A stretch of 64,000 nt of DNA from Phenylobacterium sp. LH3H17 (GCF_024298925.1 NZ_CP101283.1:682001-746000); one strand, 5' to 3'. Numbered from the stretch's first letter, positions 1 to 10,463 are shown. Notes: generated by a model from the sequence alone, not told the origin. Numbers and translations: made by a program.

Positions 1-1
1 C

Positions 2-2536
2 GACCCCGACAAGATGAACGCCCGGGGCCTGACCGCCAGCCAGGTCAACAACGCCCTGCGCGCCGCCAACCTGGATTCCCCCGGCGGCCGGGTGCAGGTG
101 GGCGGGCGCGAACAGACCCTGCGGGTGCTGGGATCGGTCAACACCCTGGCCCTGCTGCGCGAGTTCACCGTGCCCACCGGCGCCGGCGGCTACGTGAAAC
201 TGACCGATATCGCCGAGGTCGGCGACGGTTCGTCGGAGGTGCGCGGTTTCGCCCGCCTCAACGGTCGGCCCGTGGTCGGGGTCATGGTCATGAAGACCAA
301 GGACGCCAGCGACGTGGCGGTCGAGGACAAGGTCCTGGCCAAACTCAAGGAGATGGAGACCGCCCACAAGGGCGTCAGCTTCACCAAGATCTTCTCGGCG
401 GTGGACGAGACCCGGGCCAGCTTCCGGGCCACCCAGCACGTGCTGCTGGAGGGCATGTTCCTGGCGGCCCTGGTGGTGCTGTTCTTCCTGCGCGACTGGC
501 GCTCGACGGCGATCACCGCCTTCGCCATGCCGGTGTCGCTGATCCCCACCTTCTTCTTCATGCAGATGTTCGGCTTCTCGCTGAACGTGGTGACCCTGCT
601 GGCGCTCACCCTGGTGGTCGGCATCCTGGTCGACGACGCCATCGTCGAGATCGAGAACATCGAGAAGCGGGTGTCCCAGGGCATGCGCCCGTTCCAGGCG
701 GCCATGGAAGGCGCCGACGCCATCGGCCTTGCGGTGGTCGCCACCACCGCGGCCATCATCGTGGTGTTCACTCCGGTCTCGTTCATGAAGGGCATGGCCG
801 GCCAGTTCTTCCGCGAGTTCGGCATCACCGTCTCGGTGGCGGTGCTGTTCTCGCTGGTGGTCGCCCGGCTGCTCACCCCGCTGATGGCCGCCTATCTGAT
901 GAAGCCGGCGGCCAATCCCCACCCGCGCAAGCCCTTCGAGGGCTTCTACCGCAACGCCCTGGAATGGGCGCTGGACCACCGGATCATCGCCTCCATCGCC
1001 GGCGGCGTGATGTTCGTGGGCTCCCTGTTCCTGGCCACCCTGCTGCCGCAGGGCTTCCAGCCGGCCGGCGATCCCGACTACGTCTATGTCAACGTCCAGG
1101 GGCCGCCGGGCGCGACCGCGGCCGACATGGAAGAGGTGGCCGCCCGGGTCAACCAGGTGTTCCAGAAGCGTCCCGAGGTCATCGGGGTCTTCGCCCAGAT
1201 GGGCTCGACCGTGGCCTCCGCCGGGCCTGGCAGCATGAGCGGCGGCGGCGGCGACCTGCGATCGGGCACCATCACCGTGCTGCTGAACGAGAAGCGCGAC
1301 ATCTCGGGGGCCGAGCTGCGCAAGGAGATGCGCGCCGAGCTCCTGGCCATCCCCGACGCCCGCGTCAGCTTCCTGGACTCCCAGGGATCGGCCGGCCTGC
1401 AGAAAATCCTCACCAGCGACGACCCCGACGCCTTGCTGGCCGCCTCCACCGAGCTGGAGCGCCAGATGCGGACCCTGGACGTGATCGCCGACCCCCGTCC
1501 GGCCACCCCGCCCGTCGGACCCGAGGTGATCATCCGGCCTCGGGCCGACCAGGCGGCCCGCCTGGGCGTCTCGGTGGACTCCATCGCCCAGGCCGCCCGC
1601 GTCGCCACGGTGGGCGACATCGACGCCAACGTGGCCAAGCTGACTGACGGCGAACGCCGCCTGCCGATCCGCATCCGCCTGCCCGCCGAAGCCCGCGCCG
1701 ACATCGCGCGGATCAAGGCCCTGCGCCTGCCCACCGCCTCGGGCGGCATGACCACCCTGGACGCCGTGGCCGATGTGGAGTTCCAGGCCGGTCCCGCCCG
1801 GATCGAACGCCTCAACCGCAAGCGTCAGCAGACGGTCCAGGCCGAGCTCAACGGCGTGGAGATGGGCGTGGCCAACAAGGCGGTGGATGAACTGCCGATC
1901 ATGAAGGACCTGCCCAAGGGAGTGACCCCCGCCGAGACCGGCGACCTGGAGGCCATGCAGGAGCTGTTCGCCTCCTTCGGCCTGGCGGTGTTCTCCGGCG
2001 TGGCGATGATCTACGGCGTGCTGGTCCTGCTGTTCCGGTCGTTCTTCAAGCCGATCGTCATCCTCTCCGCACTGCCGCTGGCGGTGGGCGGGGCCTTCCT
2101 CGGCCTGCTGGTTTTCAACCTCTCGCTCTCCATCCCCTCGCTCATCGGCTTCCTGATGCTGCTTGGCCTGGCCGCGAAGAATTCGATCCTGCTGGTCGAG
2201 TACGCCATCGAGCGGGAGCGCGAGGGCATGGGCCAGCGCGAGTCGCTCATCGAGGCCTGCCGCGAGCGGGCGCGGCCCATCGTCATGACCACCATGGCCA
2301 TGGCCGCGGGCATGCTGCCCACCGCCTTCGCCCTGGAGAAGGGCGCGGAGTTCCGCCAGCCCATGGCCGTGGCGGTGATCGGCGGCCTGATCACCTCGAC
2401 CCTGCTGTCCCTGGTGCTTGTGCCGGTGGTCTATGAGTTCGTCGACGACTTCGAGAGCTGGCTGAAGCCCAAGCTGGCCAGGCTGGTGACCCCCCGCCAG
2501 GCGCCGCCGCAGGTCGCGCCGGAAGACCGGTTCTAA
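2..2536 (+). CDS. RND-family efflux pump inner-membrane permease, 3' part (5' end outside window)
   Basis: This is the C-terminal roughly 840 residues of an AcrB/MexF-type proton-driven drug exporter, which normally has about 1,040 residues and works as a trimer with a periplasmic adaptor and an outer membrane channel. The reading frame is open at base 2, and the first methionine at 14 is internal: the residues around it (DPDKMNARGLTASQV) match the porter-domain loop of the family. A six-helix block with the LVVGILVDDAIVEIENIE stretch typical of TM4 carries the charged proton-relay residues. A second porter region and a second helix block (LLGLAAKNSILLVEYAIE) follow. The C-terminus ends in a proline-rich tail. 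Adaptor genes would be expected upstream, outside the window. The substrate cannot be told from the sequence. Confidence 0.93.
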   Translation, partial: DPDKMNARGLTASQVNNALRAANLDSPGGRVQVGGREQTLRVLGSVNTLALLREFTVPTGAGGYVKLTDIAEVGDGSSEVRGFARLNGRPVVGVMVMKTKDASDVAVEDKVLAKLKEMETAHKGVSFTKIFSAVDETRASFRATQHVLLEGMFLAALVVLFFLRDWRSTAITAFAMPVSLIPTFFFMQMFGFSLNVVTLLALTLVVGILVDDAIVEIENIEKRVSQGMRPFQAAMEGADAIGLAVVATTAAIIVVFTPVSFMKGMAGQFFREFGITVSVAVLFSLVVARLLTPLMAAYLMKPAANPHPRKPFEGFYRNALEWALDHRIIASIAGGVMFVGSLFLATLLPQGFQPAGDPDYVYVNVQGPPGATAADMEEVAARVNQVFQKRPEVIGVFAQMGSTVASAGPGSMSGGGGDLRSGTITVLLNEKRDISGAELRKEMRAELLAIPDARVSFLDSQGSAGLQKILTSDDPDALLAASTELERQMRTLDVIADPRPATPPVGPEVIIRPRADQAARLGVSVDSIAQAARVATVGDIDANVAKLTDGERRLPIRIRLPAEARADIARIKALRLPTASGGMTTLDAVADVEFQAGPARIERLNRKRQQTVQAELNGVEMGVANKAVDELPIMKDLPKGVTPAETGDLEAMQELFASFGLAVFSGVAMIYGVLVLLFRSFFKPIVILSALPLAVGGAFLGLLVFNLSLSIPSLIGFLMLLGLAAKNSILLVEYAIEREREGMGQRESLIEACRERARPIVMTTMAMAAGMLPTAFALEKGAEFRQPMAVAVIGGLITSTLLSLVLVPVVYEFVDDFESWLKPKLARLVTPRQAPPQVAPEDRF

Positions 2537-2600
2537 GCCAGACCGTTGCAGCCGGGCGCGAGCGGGGAGGGCCAGTCGGCGGCGGCGGCGGGGCGGATCA

Positions 2601-3581
2601 TCAGACCTCCTCGCGCAGGACCTTCGCGAACAGCTCGGGATCGACATTGCCGCCGGACAGCACCAGGCCGGCCGGCCCGTCGCCCCAGGACTTGACCTTG
2701 CCCGCCAGCAGGGCGGCGAGGCCCACCGATCCGCCAGGCTCAACCACCAGCTTCAGCACCGAGAAGGCGTAGCGCATGGCGCGCGCCACCTCGGCGTCGG
2801 TGACCAGGGCCACGTCGGCCACGGTCTTCTGGAGGATGGGGAAGGTGAGCTGGCCGGGGGCCGGGCTCTCCAGGGCGTCGCAGAGAGAGCGGGTCGTGGG
2901 TGTGAGCGTCACCCGCTCGCCCTTCCGAAGGGAGCGCAGGGTGTCGTCGAAGCCCGCCGGCTCGACGCCGACCATGGCCGTATTGGGCGACAGCGCCTTG
3001 ACCGCCGTGGAGACCCCGGCCATCAGGCCGCCCCCGCCGATCGGGCAGACCACCACATCGAACGTGACGCCCTGGCCTTCGGCCTGGCGGACCAGTTCCA
3101 GCCCGACCGTGCCCTGGCCGGCGATGACGTCCGGATCGTCGAAAGCCGGCACGACCACGCTGCCGCGCTCGGCGGCGATCTGGGCGGCGATGGCCACCCG
3201 GTCCTCGGTCAGCCGGTCATAGAGCCTGATCTCGGCGCCATAGCCGCGGGTGGCCTCCACCTTCACGGTCGGGGCGTCCGAGGGCATGACGATCAGGGCG
3301 GGCATGCCCAGCAGCCTGGCCGCCAGGGCCACGCCCTGGGCGTGGTTGCCCGAGGAGAAGGCCACCACCCCCCGCGTCCGCTCGTCGGCCGAGAGCTGGA
3401 CCAGGCGGTTATAGGCGCCGCGAAACTTGAACGCTCCGACACGCTGCAGGGTCTCGGGCTTGATCAGCACCCGGCGGCCCAACCGGTCGTTGAGCGCCGG
3501 GCTCTCGATCAGCGGGGTTTCGACGGCGTGGCCCTTGAGCCGCCTCGCGGCGGCCTCGATCTCGGCCAGGCCGACGCTCAC
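2601..3581 (-). CDS. PLP-dependent threonine/serine dehydratase
   Basis: The predicted enzyme (326 aa) deaminates threonine to 2-oxobutyrate, or serine to pyruvate, using pyridoxal phosphate. The Schiff-base lysine is K52 in KFRGAYN, the substrate loop SSGNHAQG lies near residues 76-83, and the glycine-rich phosphate-binding loop GGGGL is near 183. It is the short form without a C-terminal ACT domain, so it resembles catabolic TdcB or eukaryotic-type serine racemase/dehydratase more than allosteric IlvA. The GTG start overlaps the stop of the upstream VOC gene by four bases (GTGA), so the two are probably translationally coupled. The substrate preference is not decided here. Confidence 0.88.
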   Translation of the reverse strand: MSVGLAEIEAAARRLKGHAVETPLIESPALNDRLGRRVLIKPETLQRVGAFKFRGAYNRLVQLSADERTRGVVAFSSGNHAQGVALAARLLGMPALIVMPSDAPTVKVEATRGYGAEIRLYDRLTEDRVAIAAQIAAERGSVVVPAFDDPDVIAGQGTVGLELVRQAEGQGVTFDVVVCPIGGGGLMAGVSTAVKALSPNTAMVGVEPAGFDDTLRSLRKGERVTLTPTTRSLCDALESPAPGQLTFPILQKTVADVALVTDAEVARAMRYAFSVLKLVVEPGGSVGLAALLAGKVKSWGDGPAGLVLSGGNVDPELFAKVLREEV

Positions 3582-3997
3582 CTGGCGAACACCATGGCGT
3601 CGTCGGCGAAGGCCTTGAACTCGATGGCGTTGCCCGACGGGTCGAGGAAGAACATGGTCGCCTGCTCGCCCGGTTCGCCCTCGAATCGGATCTGCGGCTC
3701 GATGATGAACTTCACCTTCGCGGCCTCCAGCTTTCCGACCATGGCCTGCCAGTCCGGCAAGGTCAGGATCGCGCCGAAGTGACGGACCGGCACGTCCTCG
3801 CCATCGACGGCGCTGGTCGACCGATGGCCGACCTCGTCGGGCGCCAGGTGGGCGACGATCTGATGGCCGAAGAAGTCGAAGTCGATCCAGTCGGCGCTGG
3901 AGCGGCCCTCCGGACAGCCCAGCAGCCCGCCGTAAAAGGCGCGCGCTTCGGCCAGATCGCGGACCGGGAAGGCGAGGTGGAAGCGGGGACGGGTCAT
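3578..3997 (-). CDS. VOC-superfamily (glyoxalase/dioxygenase-like) protein
   Basis: A 139-residue protein with the paired beta-alpha-beta-beta-beta arrangement of the vicinal oxygen chelate fold. The N-terminus (FHLAFPVRDLAEARAFYGGL) and the C-terminal FLDPSGNAIEFK are typical. Candidate metal ligands are the first-strand His, a His in the central GHQIVAH segment and the late Glu of AIEFK. Members of this fold act as dioxygenases, isomerases or resistance proteins, and nothing in the sequence fixes the reaction. It is the first gene of a two-gene unit with the threonine dehydratase. Confidence 0.8.
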   Translation of the reverse strand: MTRPRFHLAFPVRDLAEARAFYGGLLGCPEGRSSADWIDFDFFGHQIVAHLAPDEVGHRSTSAVDGEDVPVRHFGAILTLPDWQAMVGKLEAAKVKFIIEPQIRFEGEPGEQATMFFLDPSGNAIEFKAFADDAMVFAR

Positions 3998-4093
3998 GTC
4001 CGCGTCATAGCGCGACCCAATCGCCCACGCGAGCGGTCCCTTGCACCGCGTCCGGACGCGACTAGGTTCGGTCTTGAGCTGGGGGGTTCATCG

Positions 4094-4687
4094 ATGCGCA
4101 TCTTTCTCACGGGCGCCGTGCTGGCGACGCTGGCCGGTCCGGCGAGCGCCGCCGACCTTCTGCTGGGCGTCTACGGCCACGACGTGACATTCATCGGCGA
4201 CAGCTTGGGGCTGGGCGCGGCCGGGCGCGAAGACGGCGTCGACTTGCAGCTCGGCCTGCGCAGCGCGCGGATCGAGGCGCTGTCGGCCATCGGCCGGCCC
4301 CAGGCCCACGCCTTCGCCTCGGTGAACAGCGAGAACACCTCCAATTTCGTCGCCGCGGGCCTTTCTTGGCCGATCGCGATAACTGAGAAGCTGTATTTCC
4401 GGCCCGGGGTAGGCCTGGCCTATACCGACGGCGCGACCGACCTGCCGCCGGTCAATGCACCCGGTCTCAGTCCCGCCGAGATCCAGCGGCGGCTGCACCT
4501 CTACAACACCCGCATCGATTTCGGCTCGAAGGTGCTGTTCCAGGGAGAGCTCGGCCTCGGCTACCGGTTCAACGACCGATGGGCGGGGGAGATCTCCTGG
4601 GTGCACATCTCCAACGGCCAGGTGTTCTCGAGCGGCAAGAACCAGGGCATGGACGACGCCGGCGTGCGGCTGATCTACAGCTTCTGA
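4094..4687 (+). CDS. PagL-like lipid A 3-O-deacylase (acyloxyacyl hydrolase family)
   Basis: A 197-residue outer membrane beta-barrel protein. It has a cleavable signal peptide (residues 1 to about 20, ending PASAA) and finishes with an aromatic C-terminal residue (LIYSF), as barrel proteins do. PagL removes the 3-position acyl chain of lipid A using a His-Ser-Glu triad. Here the HxSN signature is H171-I-S173-N174, followed by N183-x-G185. The position of the catalytic Glu is taken by Asp (D187/D188), a conservative but notable change. The ATG at 4094 is preceded by a G-rich ribosome binding site; a longer reading frame upstream lacks a signal peptide and runs antisense to the VOC gene. Confidence 0.75.
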   Translation: MRIFLTGAVLATLAGPASAADLLLGVYGHDVTFIGDSLGLGAAGREDGVDLQLGLRSARIEALSAIGRPQAHAFASVNSENTSNFVAAGLSWPIAITEKLYFRPGVGLAYTDGATDLPPVNAPGLSPAEIQRRLHLYNTRIDFGSKVLFQGELGLGYRFNDRWAGEISWVHISNGQVFSSGKNQGMDDAGVRLIYSF

Positions 4688-4864
4688 CCCGCGTATCCGC
4701 CAGCACTTGACGCGGTCGCCCAGCGCTGGTCTACACCCGCCGAACGGCTGCCCGTCGCCTGAAGGCGCTCGCCACCGCTTCCTAAAATCGATCCAGTCCA
4801 CCCGCCGAGAGCCTGTCGAAGGGCGTGGTTGGACCCGCTCGGCAGGCCGGGAGATCGTATCTGC

Positions 4865-6151
<1,287 letters not shown>

Positions 6152-6188
6152 TCGGGTCGGGATCGAGCGGCCGGCCGTCAAGGCGATC

Positions 6189-6206
6189 TTAAGGACGTCG
6201 GGCCTA
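6189..6206 (+). promoter_or_regulatory. Shared 18-bp motif upstream of response-regulator gene (copy 1)
   Basis: TTAAGGACGTCGGGCCTA starts 52 bp before the GTG of the response regulator at 6241. An ungapped match of 14/18 (TTAA-N4-GTCGGGCCTA) occurs 50 bp before the paralogous regulator at 59539. A conserved sequence at the same distance suggests a common promoter or operator. The TTAA half resembles half of a CtrA site, but the second half-site is absent. Confidence 0.5.
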
Positions 6207-6240
6207 GCTTGTCCCGGAGTCCTTCGGAGCCGCCCGGGCC

Positions 6241-7056
6241 GTGTTCAACGACGACTTCAAGCTTGTCCAGCGGATGGCGCCGCTGATGCAGAGGGTGCTG
6301 ATCATCGATCCGGCGCCCGCCAGCGCCCGTCTGCTCGCCGAGTTGATGCGCAACATCGCCCCGGTGCAGCTCTGGAACGCCGTCTCCACCCGCAAGGGGC
6401 TGGAGGCCGCGCGCCAGGTTAATCCGCAGATGATCTTCGTGGAACTGTCGGGTCCCGACGTCGACGGCGTCGATTTCACCCGCCAGCTACGCAAGTCGGA
6501 GATCGCCTGTCGCATGGCGCCGGTGATCATGGTGACGGCCACGGCTACGCCCTCGGCGATCATGGCCGCCCGCGACGCGGGCGTGCATGAGTTCCTGCGC
6601 AAGCCCTACACCGCCCGGGACCTGCTGCGGCGGCTGGAAGCCGTGACCCTGCGTCCCCGCGACTGGGTCGAGGCGGTGCAGTATATCGGCCCCGACCGGC
6701 GGCGGTTCAATTCCGGCGACTATACCGGCCCTCTGAAGCGCCGCTCGGACGCCACCCAGACCACCGACCAGGCCCGCATCATCCAGGCGCTGAAGATCCT
6801 GAAGTCGGCCGTGCCGGCCGTCTCCACCGATCCCCGCCAGGCCCTGCGCGCCATGCTGGCCCAGATGGTCGAGCTGCATCGCGCCGCCAACGGCATGAAG
6901 GATCTGAAGCTGGCGGCCATGGCCACCGACTTCCAGCGCTACCTGGCCATCGTCGCCGACCGGGGCGTCATGGACCGGGCCGAGATCGCCCGCGAGGCTC
7001 AGCCCCTGCTGGCCCTGCTGCCCCAGGAAGACACCGAGGAAGGCCAGGCCGCCTAG
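6241..7056 (+). CDS. CheY-like response regulator with Glu at the phosphoacceptor position and C-terminal extension
   Basis: The protein has 271 residues. An N-terminal receiver-like domain occupies about residues 18-135, and a C-terminal helical extension about 140-271. The receiver keeps one acidic-pocket residue (D23; the second position is P24), a Thr at 99 and the conserved Lys K121 (RKPYTARDL). The phosphoacceptor Asp is replaced by Glu E69 (FVELSGPDVDG aligned with VIDSTMPDMDG of the CheYIII protein at 61093). It therefore probably cannot be phosphorylated normally and may mimic the active state. After the receiver comes a YIGPDRRRFN segment and further Arg pairs, shared with the regulators at 59539 and 61093. 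The start is GTG. Its stop overlaps the stop of the convergent TonB receptor gene. Confidence 0.85.
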   Translation: MFNDDFKLVQRMAPLMQRVLIIDPAPASARLLAELMRNIAPVQLWNAVSTRKGLEAARQVNPQMIFVELSGPDVDGVDFTRQLRKSEIACRMAPVIMVTATATPSAIMAARDAGVHEFLRKPYTARDLLRRLEAVTLRPRDWVEAVQYIGPDRRRFNSGDYTGPLKRRSDATQTTDQARIIQALKILKSAVPAVSTDPRQALRAMLAQMVELHRAANGMKDLKLAAMATDFQRYLAIVADRGVMDRAEIAREAQPLLALLPQEDTEEGQAA

Positions 7057-9362
7057 AACTCCGCCGACAGGGTCAGCTGCACCGAGCGCGGCGGGCCGGG
7101 GCGGAAGCTGGCCAGGGTGGTGGTCGTGGTGTTGATCGTGCCGAGATAATCCTCGTCCAGCAGGTTATCGACATTGAGCCGGAACTTCAGGCGGCTCAGC
7201 GGCCCCTCGCCCAGCTCGCCGATGTCCATATAGGCGTTCCAGACGGTGTAGCCGTCCGTCTTTTCCGTGTTCAGGAAGTTGGTGTAGCGGTCCGAAATGT
7301 GGCGCGCGCCGATGTTGAACAACGCCCAGTCGGTGGGCTCGAAGGTCACCCCGCCCTGGAACACCCACTCGGGGAAGTCGGGCACGACCTTGCCGGCGAT
7401 CGGGACGAGGGTGGTCACCCCGCCGGCGACCGTGGCGTAGTTGTCCTGGAACTCGGCGTGATTGTACGAGAGATTGCCGTTGAAATAGATCTTCCCGCCG
7501 AACAGCTCCGGCTTCCACTGGCCGGAGAATTCCGCGCCGTAGGCGTCCACCTGCCCCACGTTCTGGAAGAAGGTCTCGGTGGTCGTCGAGCCGGGGACGA
7601 TCGACGAGAACGACTGCAGGCGGTTGGCGAACTGGGTCTGGTAGACCACGAACGAGGCGTTGAAGGTCGGGCGGTTGGTCCGCACGCCCAGCTCCCAGTT
7701 CTTGGCGGTCTCGGCCTCCGGCGCGGGCACGATGGGGCTGGCCGCGGAGAAGACGTCGTCGGCTCCTCGCGGCAGGGCCATGTTCTCGGAATACGAGGCG
7801 AAGACCTGCTCGCGGCCGGTCAGGTCGTAGACCGCCCCCACCTGCGGTAGGAAATTGTCCTTCCACTTGGCCGTGAGGGTCGGGCGGCGGAGCGCGATGT
7901 AGTCGCCCGGATTGCGCGCGCCACTGATCTCGTAGTCGATGCTGAGCGCCTTTAAGCCCAGGTCCAGCTTCAGGCGGTCGTCCAGCAGGCTGATGACGTC
8001 CTTGACGAAGACCTGGGTGGTCTCCCGCGTCGAGACGAAGTTGCGCTGCAGGTGCACGGGCTCGCTCAACAGCGGGGCGCCGTCGGGATTGCCGCCAGCA
8101 TGGTTATAGCGCGCCTGGGTGCGGTGATAGTCATCGTCCTCGTACCAGACGCCGGCCTGGACCGTGTGGTTGGCCGCCCGCCACTCGAGCTTGCCGGTGA
8201 TCCCCTTACGCTCGCCGTTGATGGTGGAGAGGCCATACTGCAGGCCGCGCGGGGCGAAGAGGCCCGGGATGATCAGCCGCTCGGCATTGTGGCTGGACAG
8301 GGACGTGCCGTAGGCCTCGGGCGAGACCCCGTAGCCCTGCTTGTCCTCGTAATAGGCGGTGGCCGAGACATCGATCGCCTCGCCCACCGGCGACTTCACG
8401 GTCAGGGCGTAGAGATAGTCGGTCCGCGAGTTGATCGCCTGCTTGTAGTACTGATTGTAGAGGGCGTTGGAGTAGGTCACGCCCGCCGCCGCCGGGGTCA
8501 GGACCGGCACATAGTTCAAGTAGGGGAAGAACCGTCCCTTGCGCCCGAAGGGGTCGACCGACGCGCCGGTGTACTGGGCCTTGGTGATCGCCGGGGAGTC
8601 GAAGTCGAAATAGTCATTGTAGACCGCCTGGAAGGTGACATCGGCCCCGCCCTCGAACTGGTAGCGGACCTTCCCCTCGATGTGCTCCCGGTCGATGGTG
8701 CCCGCGCCGCGCCAGAGGTCCGACTGGATGTCGGACCGAGCCACATAGGCCGACCACCCGGCGTGGACGCCGGTGTCCAGCCGCAGGAAGTTCCTGAACA
8801 GGCTGTCGGAGCCCATGGTGAAGCTGGCGCGCGCCCCCAGGTTCTCCTTCGGGGCGGTGGTGAAGTAGTCGACGATGGTCCCGAGCGAGGCGTAGCTGGG
8901 CAGGCTGACGTCGCCCGCGCCGGACGAGGCCTGGACCCGCAGAAGGTTCTCATTGTCCACGTAGCGGTAGATCGGCGACCCGCCGAACTGGTCGGAGCGC
9001 CCCATGGGCACGTCGTCCAGCAGGAACCCGATCTGGGTAAAGGAAAAGGCCCGCACGGTGACCGAGTTGCCGAACTCGTACATGCCCAGGGCGTCGTTGG
9101 CCTGGACGTTGAAGCCCGGCAGGCTCTCCAGCATCTTGAGGCCGGTGATCCCGGCTGGAGCCGAGAGCAGGGCCTCGCGCGTGATCGAAACCGTGGCCGT
9201 GGTCTGATCCGTGCCGATGGCGACCGCGGCCTCAGAGACGCGGCGGCCGGTGACCACCAGCTCGTCTATCTGCTGGGCGCAGGCGCCGGAGGCCGGCGCG
9301 ACCAAGGCGCCGGCGAGCAAGAGGTAGCGCAGCGTGCGCGGCGTGGCGTTCGACGTGTTCAT
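7053..9362 (-). CDS. TonB-dependent outer membrane receptor
   Basis: A 769-residue receptor. Its signal peptide (about residues 1-30, ending GACAQ) is followed by a TonB-box-like IDELVVTGRR, a plug domain, and a long 22-strand barrel ending in SVQLTLSAEF with the terminal Phe expected of porins. It would import a scarce ligand such as an iron chelate, cobalamin or an oligosaccharide. No neighbouring gene identifies the ligand. The ATG at 9362 is chosen because GGTGGGG lies seven bases upstream, while the longer frame begins inside that site. Its stop is shared with the convergent regulator gene in a CTAG tetranucleotide. Confidence 0.92.
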   Translation of the reverse strand: MNTSNATPRTLRYLLLAGALVAPASGACAQQIDELVVTGRRVSEAAVAIGTDQTTATVSITREALLSAPAGITGLKMLESLPGFNVQANDALGMYEFGNSVTVRAFSFTQIGFLLDDVPMGRSDQFGGSPIYRYVDNENLLRVQASSGAGDVSLPSYASLGTIVDYFTTAPKENLGARASFTMGSDSLFRNFLRLDTGVHAGWSAYVARSDIQSDLWRGAGTIDREHIEGKVRYQFEGGADVTFQAVYNDYFDFDSPAITKAQYTGASVDPFGRKGRFFPYLNYVPVLTPAAAGVTYSNALYNQYYKQAINSRTDYLYALTVKSPVGEAIDVSATAYYEDKQGYGVSPEAYGTSLSSHNAERLIIPGLFAPRGLQYGLSTINGERKGITGKLEWRAANHTVQAGVWYEDDDYHRTQARYNHAGGNPDGAPLLSEPVHLQRNFVSTRETTQVFVKDVISLLDDRLKLDLGLKALSIDYEISGARNPGDYIALRRPTLTAKWKDNFLPQVGAVYDLTGREQVFASYSENMALPRGADDVFSAASPIVPAPEAETAKNWELGVRTNRPTFNASFVVYQTQFANRLQSFSSIVPGSTTTETFFQNVGQVDAYGAEFSGQWKPELFGGKIYFNGNLSYNHAEFQDNYATVAGGVTTLVPIAGKVVPDFPEWVFQGGVTFEPTDWALFNIGARHISDRYTNFLNTEKTDGYTVWNAYMDIGELGEGPLSRLKFRLNVDNLLDEDYLGTINTTTTTLASFRPGPPRSVQLTLSAEF

Positions 9363-9508
9363 GAATATCCCCACCAATCAGTCGCGATGAGGATGTTGCG
9401 CCGCCGCGCGCGCCGCCCAGGCGGAATGGTGTGAAAGAAACCGATAGGTCACTTCCGGCCACGGATTGATCATCCGGCGCCGCGCTCTTGCGCAGCTTGC
9501 CATCGCCT

Positions 9509-9548
9509 GAAAACGAAGAAGCCGCCGCGGGCGGGCCGCGACGGCTTC
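9509..9548 (-). terminator. Rho-independent terminator downstream of rpoH
   Basis: Read on the minus strand, the arms at 9548-9536 and 9530-9518 form a 13-bp stem with one G-U pair and a 5-nt loop. A T-rich tract (TTCGTTTTC) follows. It lies 25 bp after the rpoH stop and separates rpoH from the TonB receptor gene. Confidence 0.8.
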
Positions 9549-9572
9549 GGATCGTAGGACGAAGAGCGCCGA

Positions 9573-10463
9573 TCAGGCGTCGACGAGGTTCTTGGCTTCC
9601 GCCGCGGCCTTCATCGACTTCTGCAGCTTCTCGAAGGCCCGGACCTCGATCTGGCGCACCCGTTCGCGGCTGACGCCGTATTCGGAGGCCAACTCTTCCA
9701 GGGTGGTCGGATTATCCTTCAGCCGGCGCTCGGTCAGGATGTGACGCTCGCGGTCGGTGAGTTCGGTCATCGCCGCCTCAAGCAGGCTCATGCGGATGGT
9801 CCGCTCCTGGTTCTCGGCGACATAGGTCTCCTGGCTGACGGCGGTCTCGTCCTCCAGCCAGTCCTGCCACTCGCTTTCGCCGTCCACGCGCAAGGGCGCG
9901 TTCAGCGAGGCGTCGGGGCCCGACAGGCGGCGGTTCATCGAGATCACCTCGGAGTCGAGAACGCCCAGCTTGGTGGCGATCTCGCTGACCTGGTCGGGGC
10001 GCAGGTCGCCCTCCTGGAAGGCGCTGATCTGGCTCTTGGCCTTGCGCAGATTGAAGAACAACTTCTTCTGCGCGGCCGTCGTGCCCATCTTCACCAGCGA
10101 CCACGAGCGCAGGATGTATTCCTGGATCGAGGCGCGGATCCACCACATGGCGTAGGTGGCCAGGCGGAAACCCTTGTCGGGCTCGAACTTCTTCACCGCC
10201 TGCATCAGGCCGACATTGCCCTCGGAGATCACTTCCCCGATGGGCAGGCCGTAGCCGCGATAGCCCATGGCGATCTTGGCCACCAGGCGCAGGTGGCTGG
10301 TGACGAGCCGATGGGCGGCTTCAGAATCCTCATGCTCTTTCCAGGCCTTGGCGAGCATGAACTCCTCGTCCTTGGCGAGCATCGGAAACTTACGAATTTC
10401 AGTCAGGTACCGGCTAAGGCCGCCTTCCGGCGACATCACGGTCAGCGCATGGGCTGTGGCCAC
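9573..10463 (-). CDS. rpoH: Heat-shock RNA polymerase sigma factor RpoH (sigma-32)
   Basis: A 296-residue sigma factor that directs RNA polymerase to heat-shock promoters. Regions run in order: region 1.2 (LSRYLTEIRKFPML), region 2 with NVGLMQAVKKFEPDKGFRLATYAMWWIR, the RpoH box region near QKKLFFNLRKAK, and region 4 with the helix-turn-helix EYGVSRERVRQIEVRAFEKLQ. The GTG at 10463 is chosen because AGGGGA lies six bases upstream; the ATG five codons earlier overlaps that site. Between this gene and the upstream rluD-like gene are 214 bp containing a 6-bp hairpin (10576-10592), but no convincing sigma-32 promoter that I could recognise. A strong terminator follows the gene. Confidence 0.97.
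   Translation of the reverse strand: MATAHALTVMSPEGGLSRYLTEIRKFPMLAKDEEFMLAKAWKEHEDSEAAHRLVTSHLRLVAKIAMGYRGYGLPIGEVISEGNVGLMQAVKKFEPDKGFRLATYAMWWIRASIQEYILRSWSLVKMGTTAAQKKLFFNLRKAKSQISAFQEGDLRPDQVSEIATKLGVLDSEVISMNRRLSGPDASLNAPLRVDGESEWQDWLEDETAVSQETYVAENQERTIRMSLLEAAMTELTDRERHILTERRLKDNPTTLEELASEYGVSRERVRQIEVRAFEKLQKSMKAAAEAKNLVDA

Noticed and set aside
3779..4093. N-terminal extension of the PagL-like frame
   Set aside because: It is antisense to the VOC gene and lacks a signal peptide; the ATG at 4094 has both a ribosome binding site and a signal peptide.
8052..9434. 460-aa open frame antisense to the TonB receptor
   Set aside because: It has the biased composition of a shadow frame in GC-rich DNA and no family features, while the opposite strand encodes a complete receptor.
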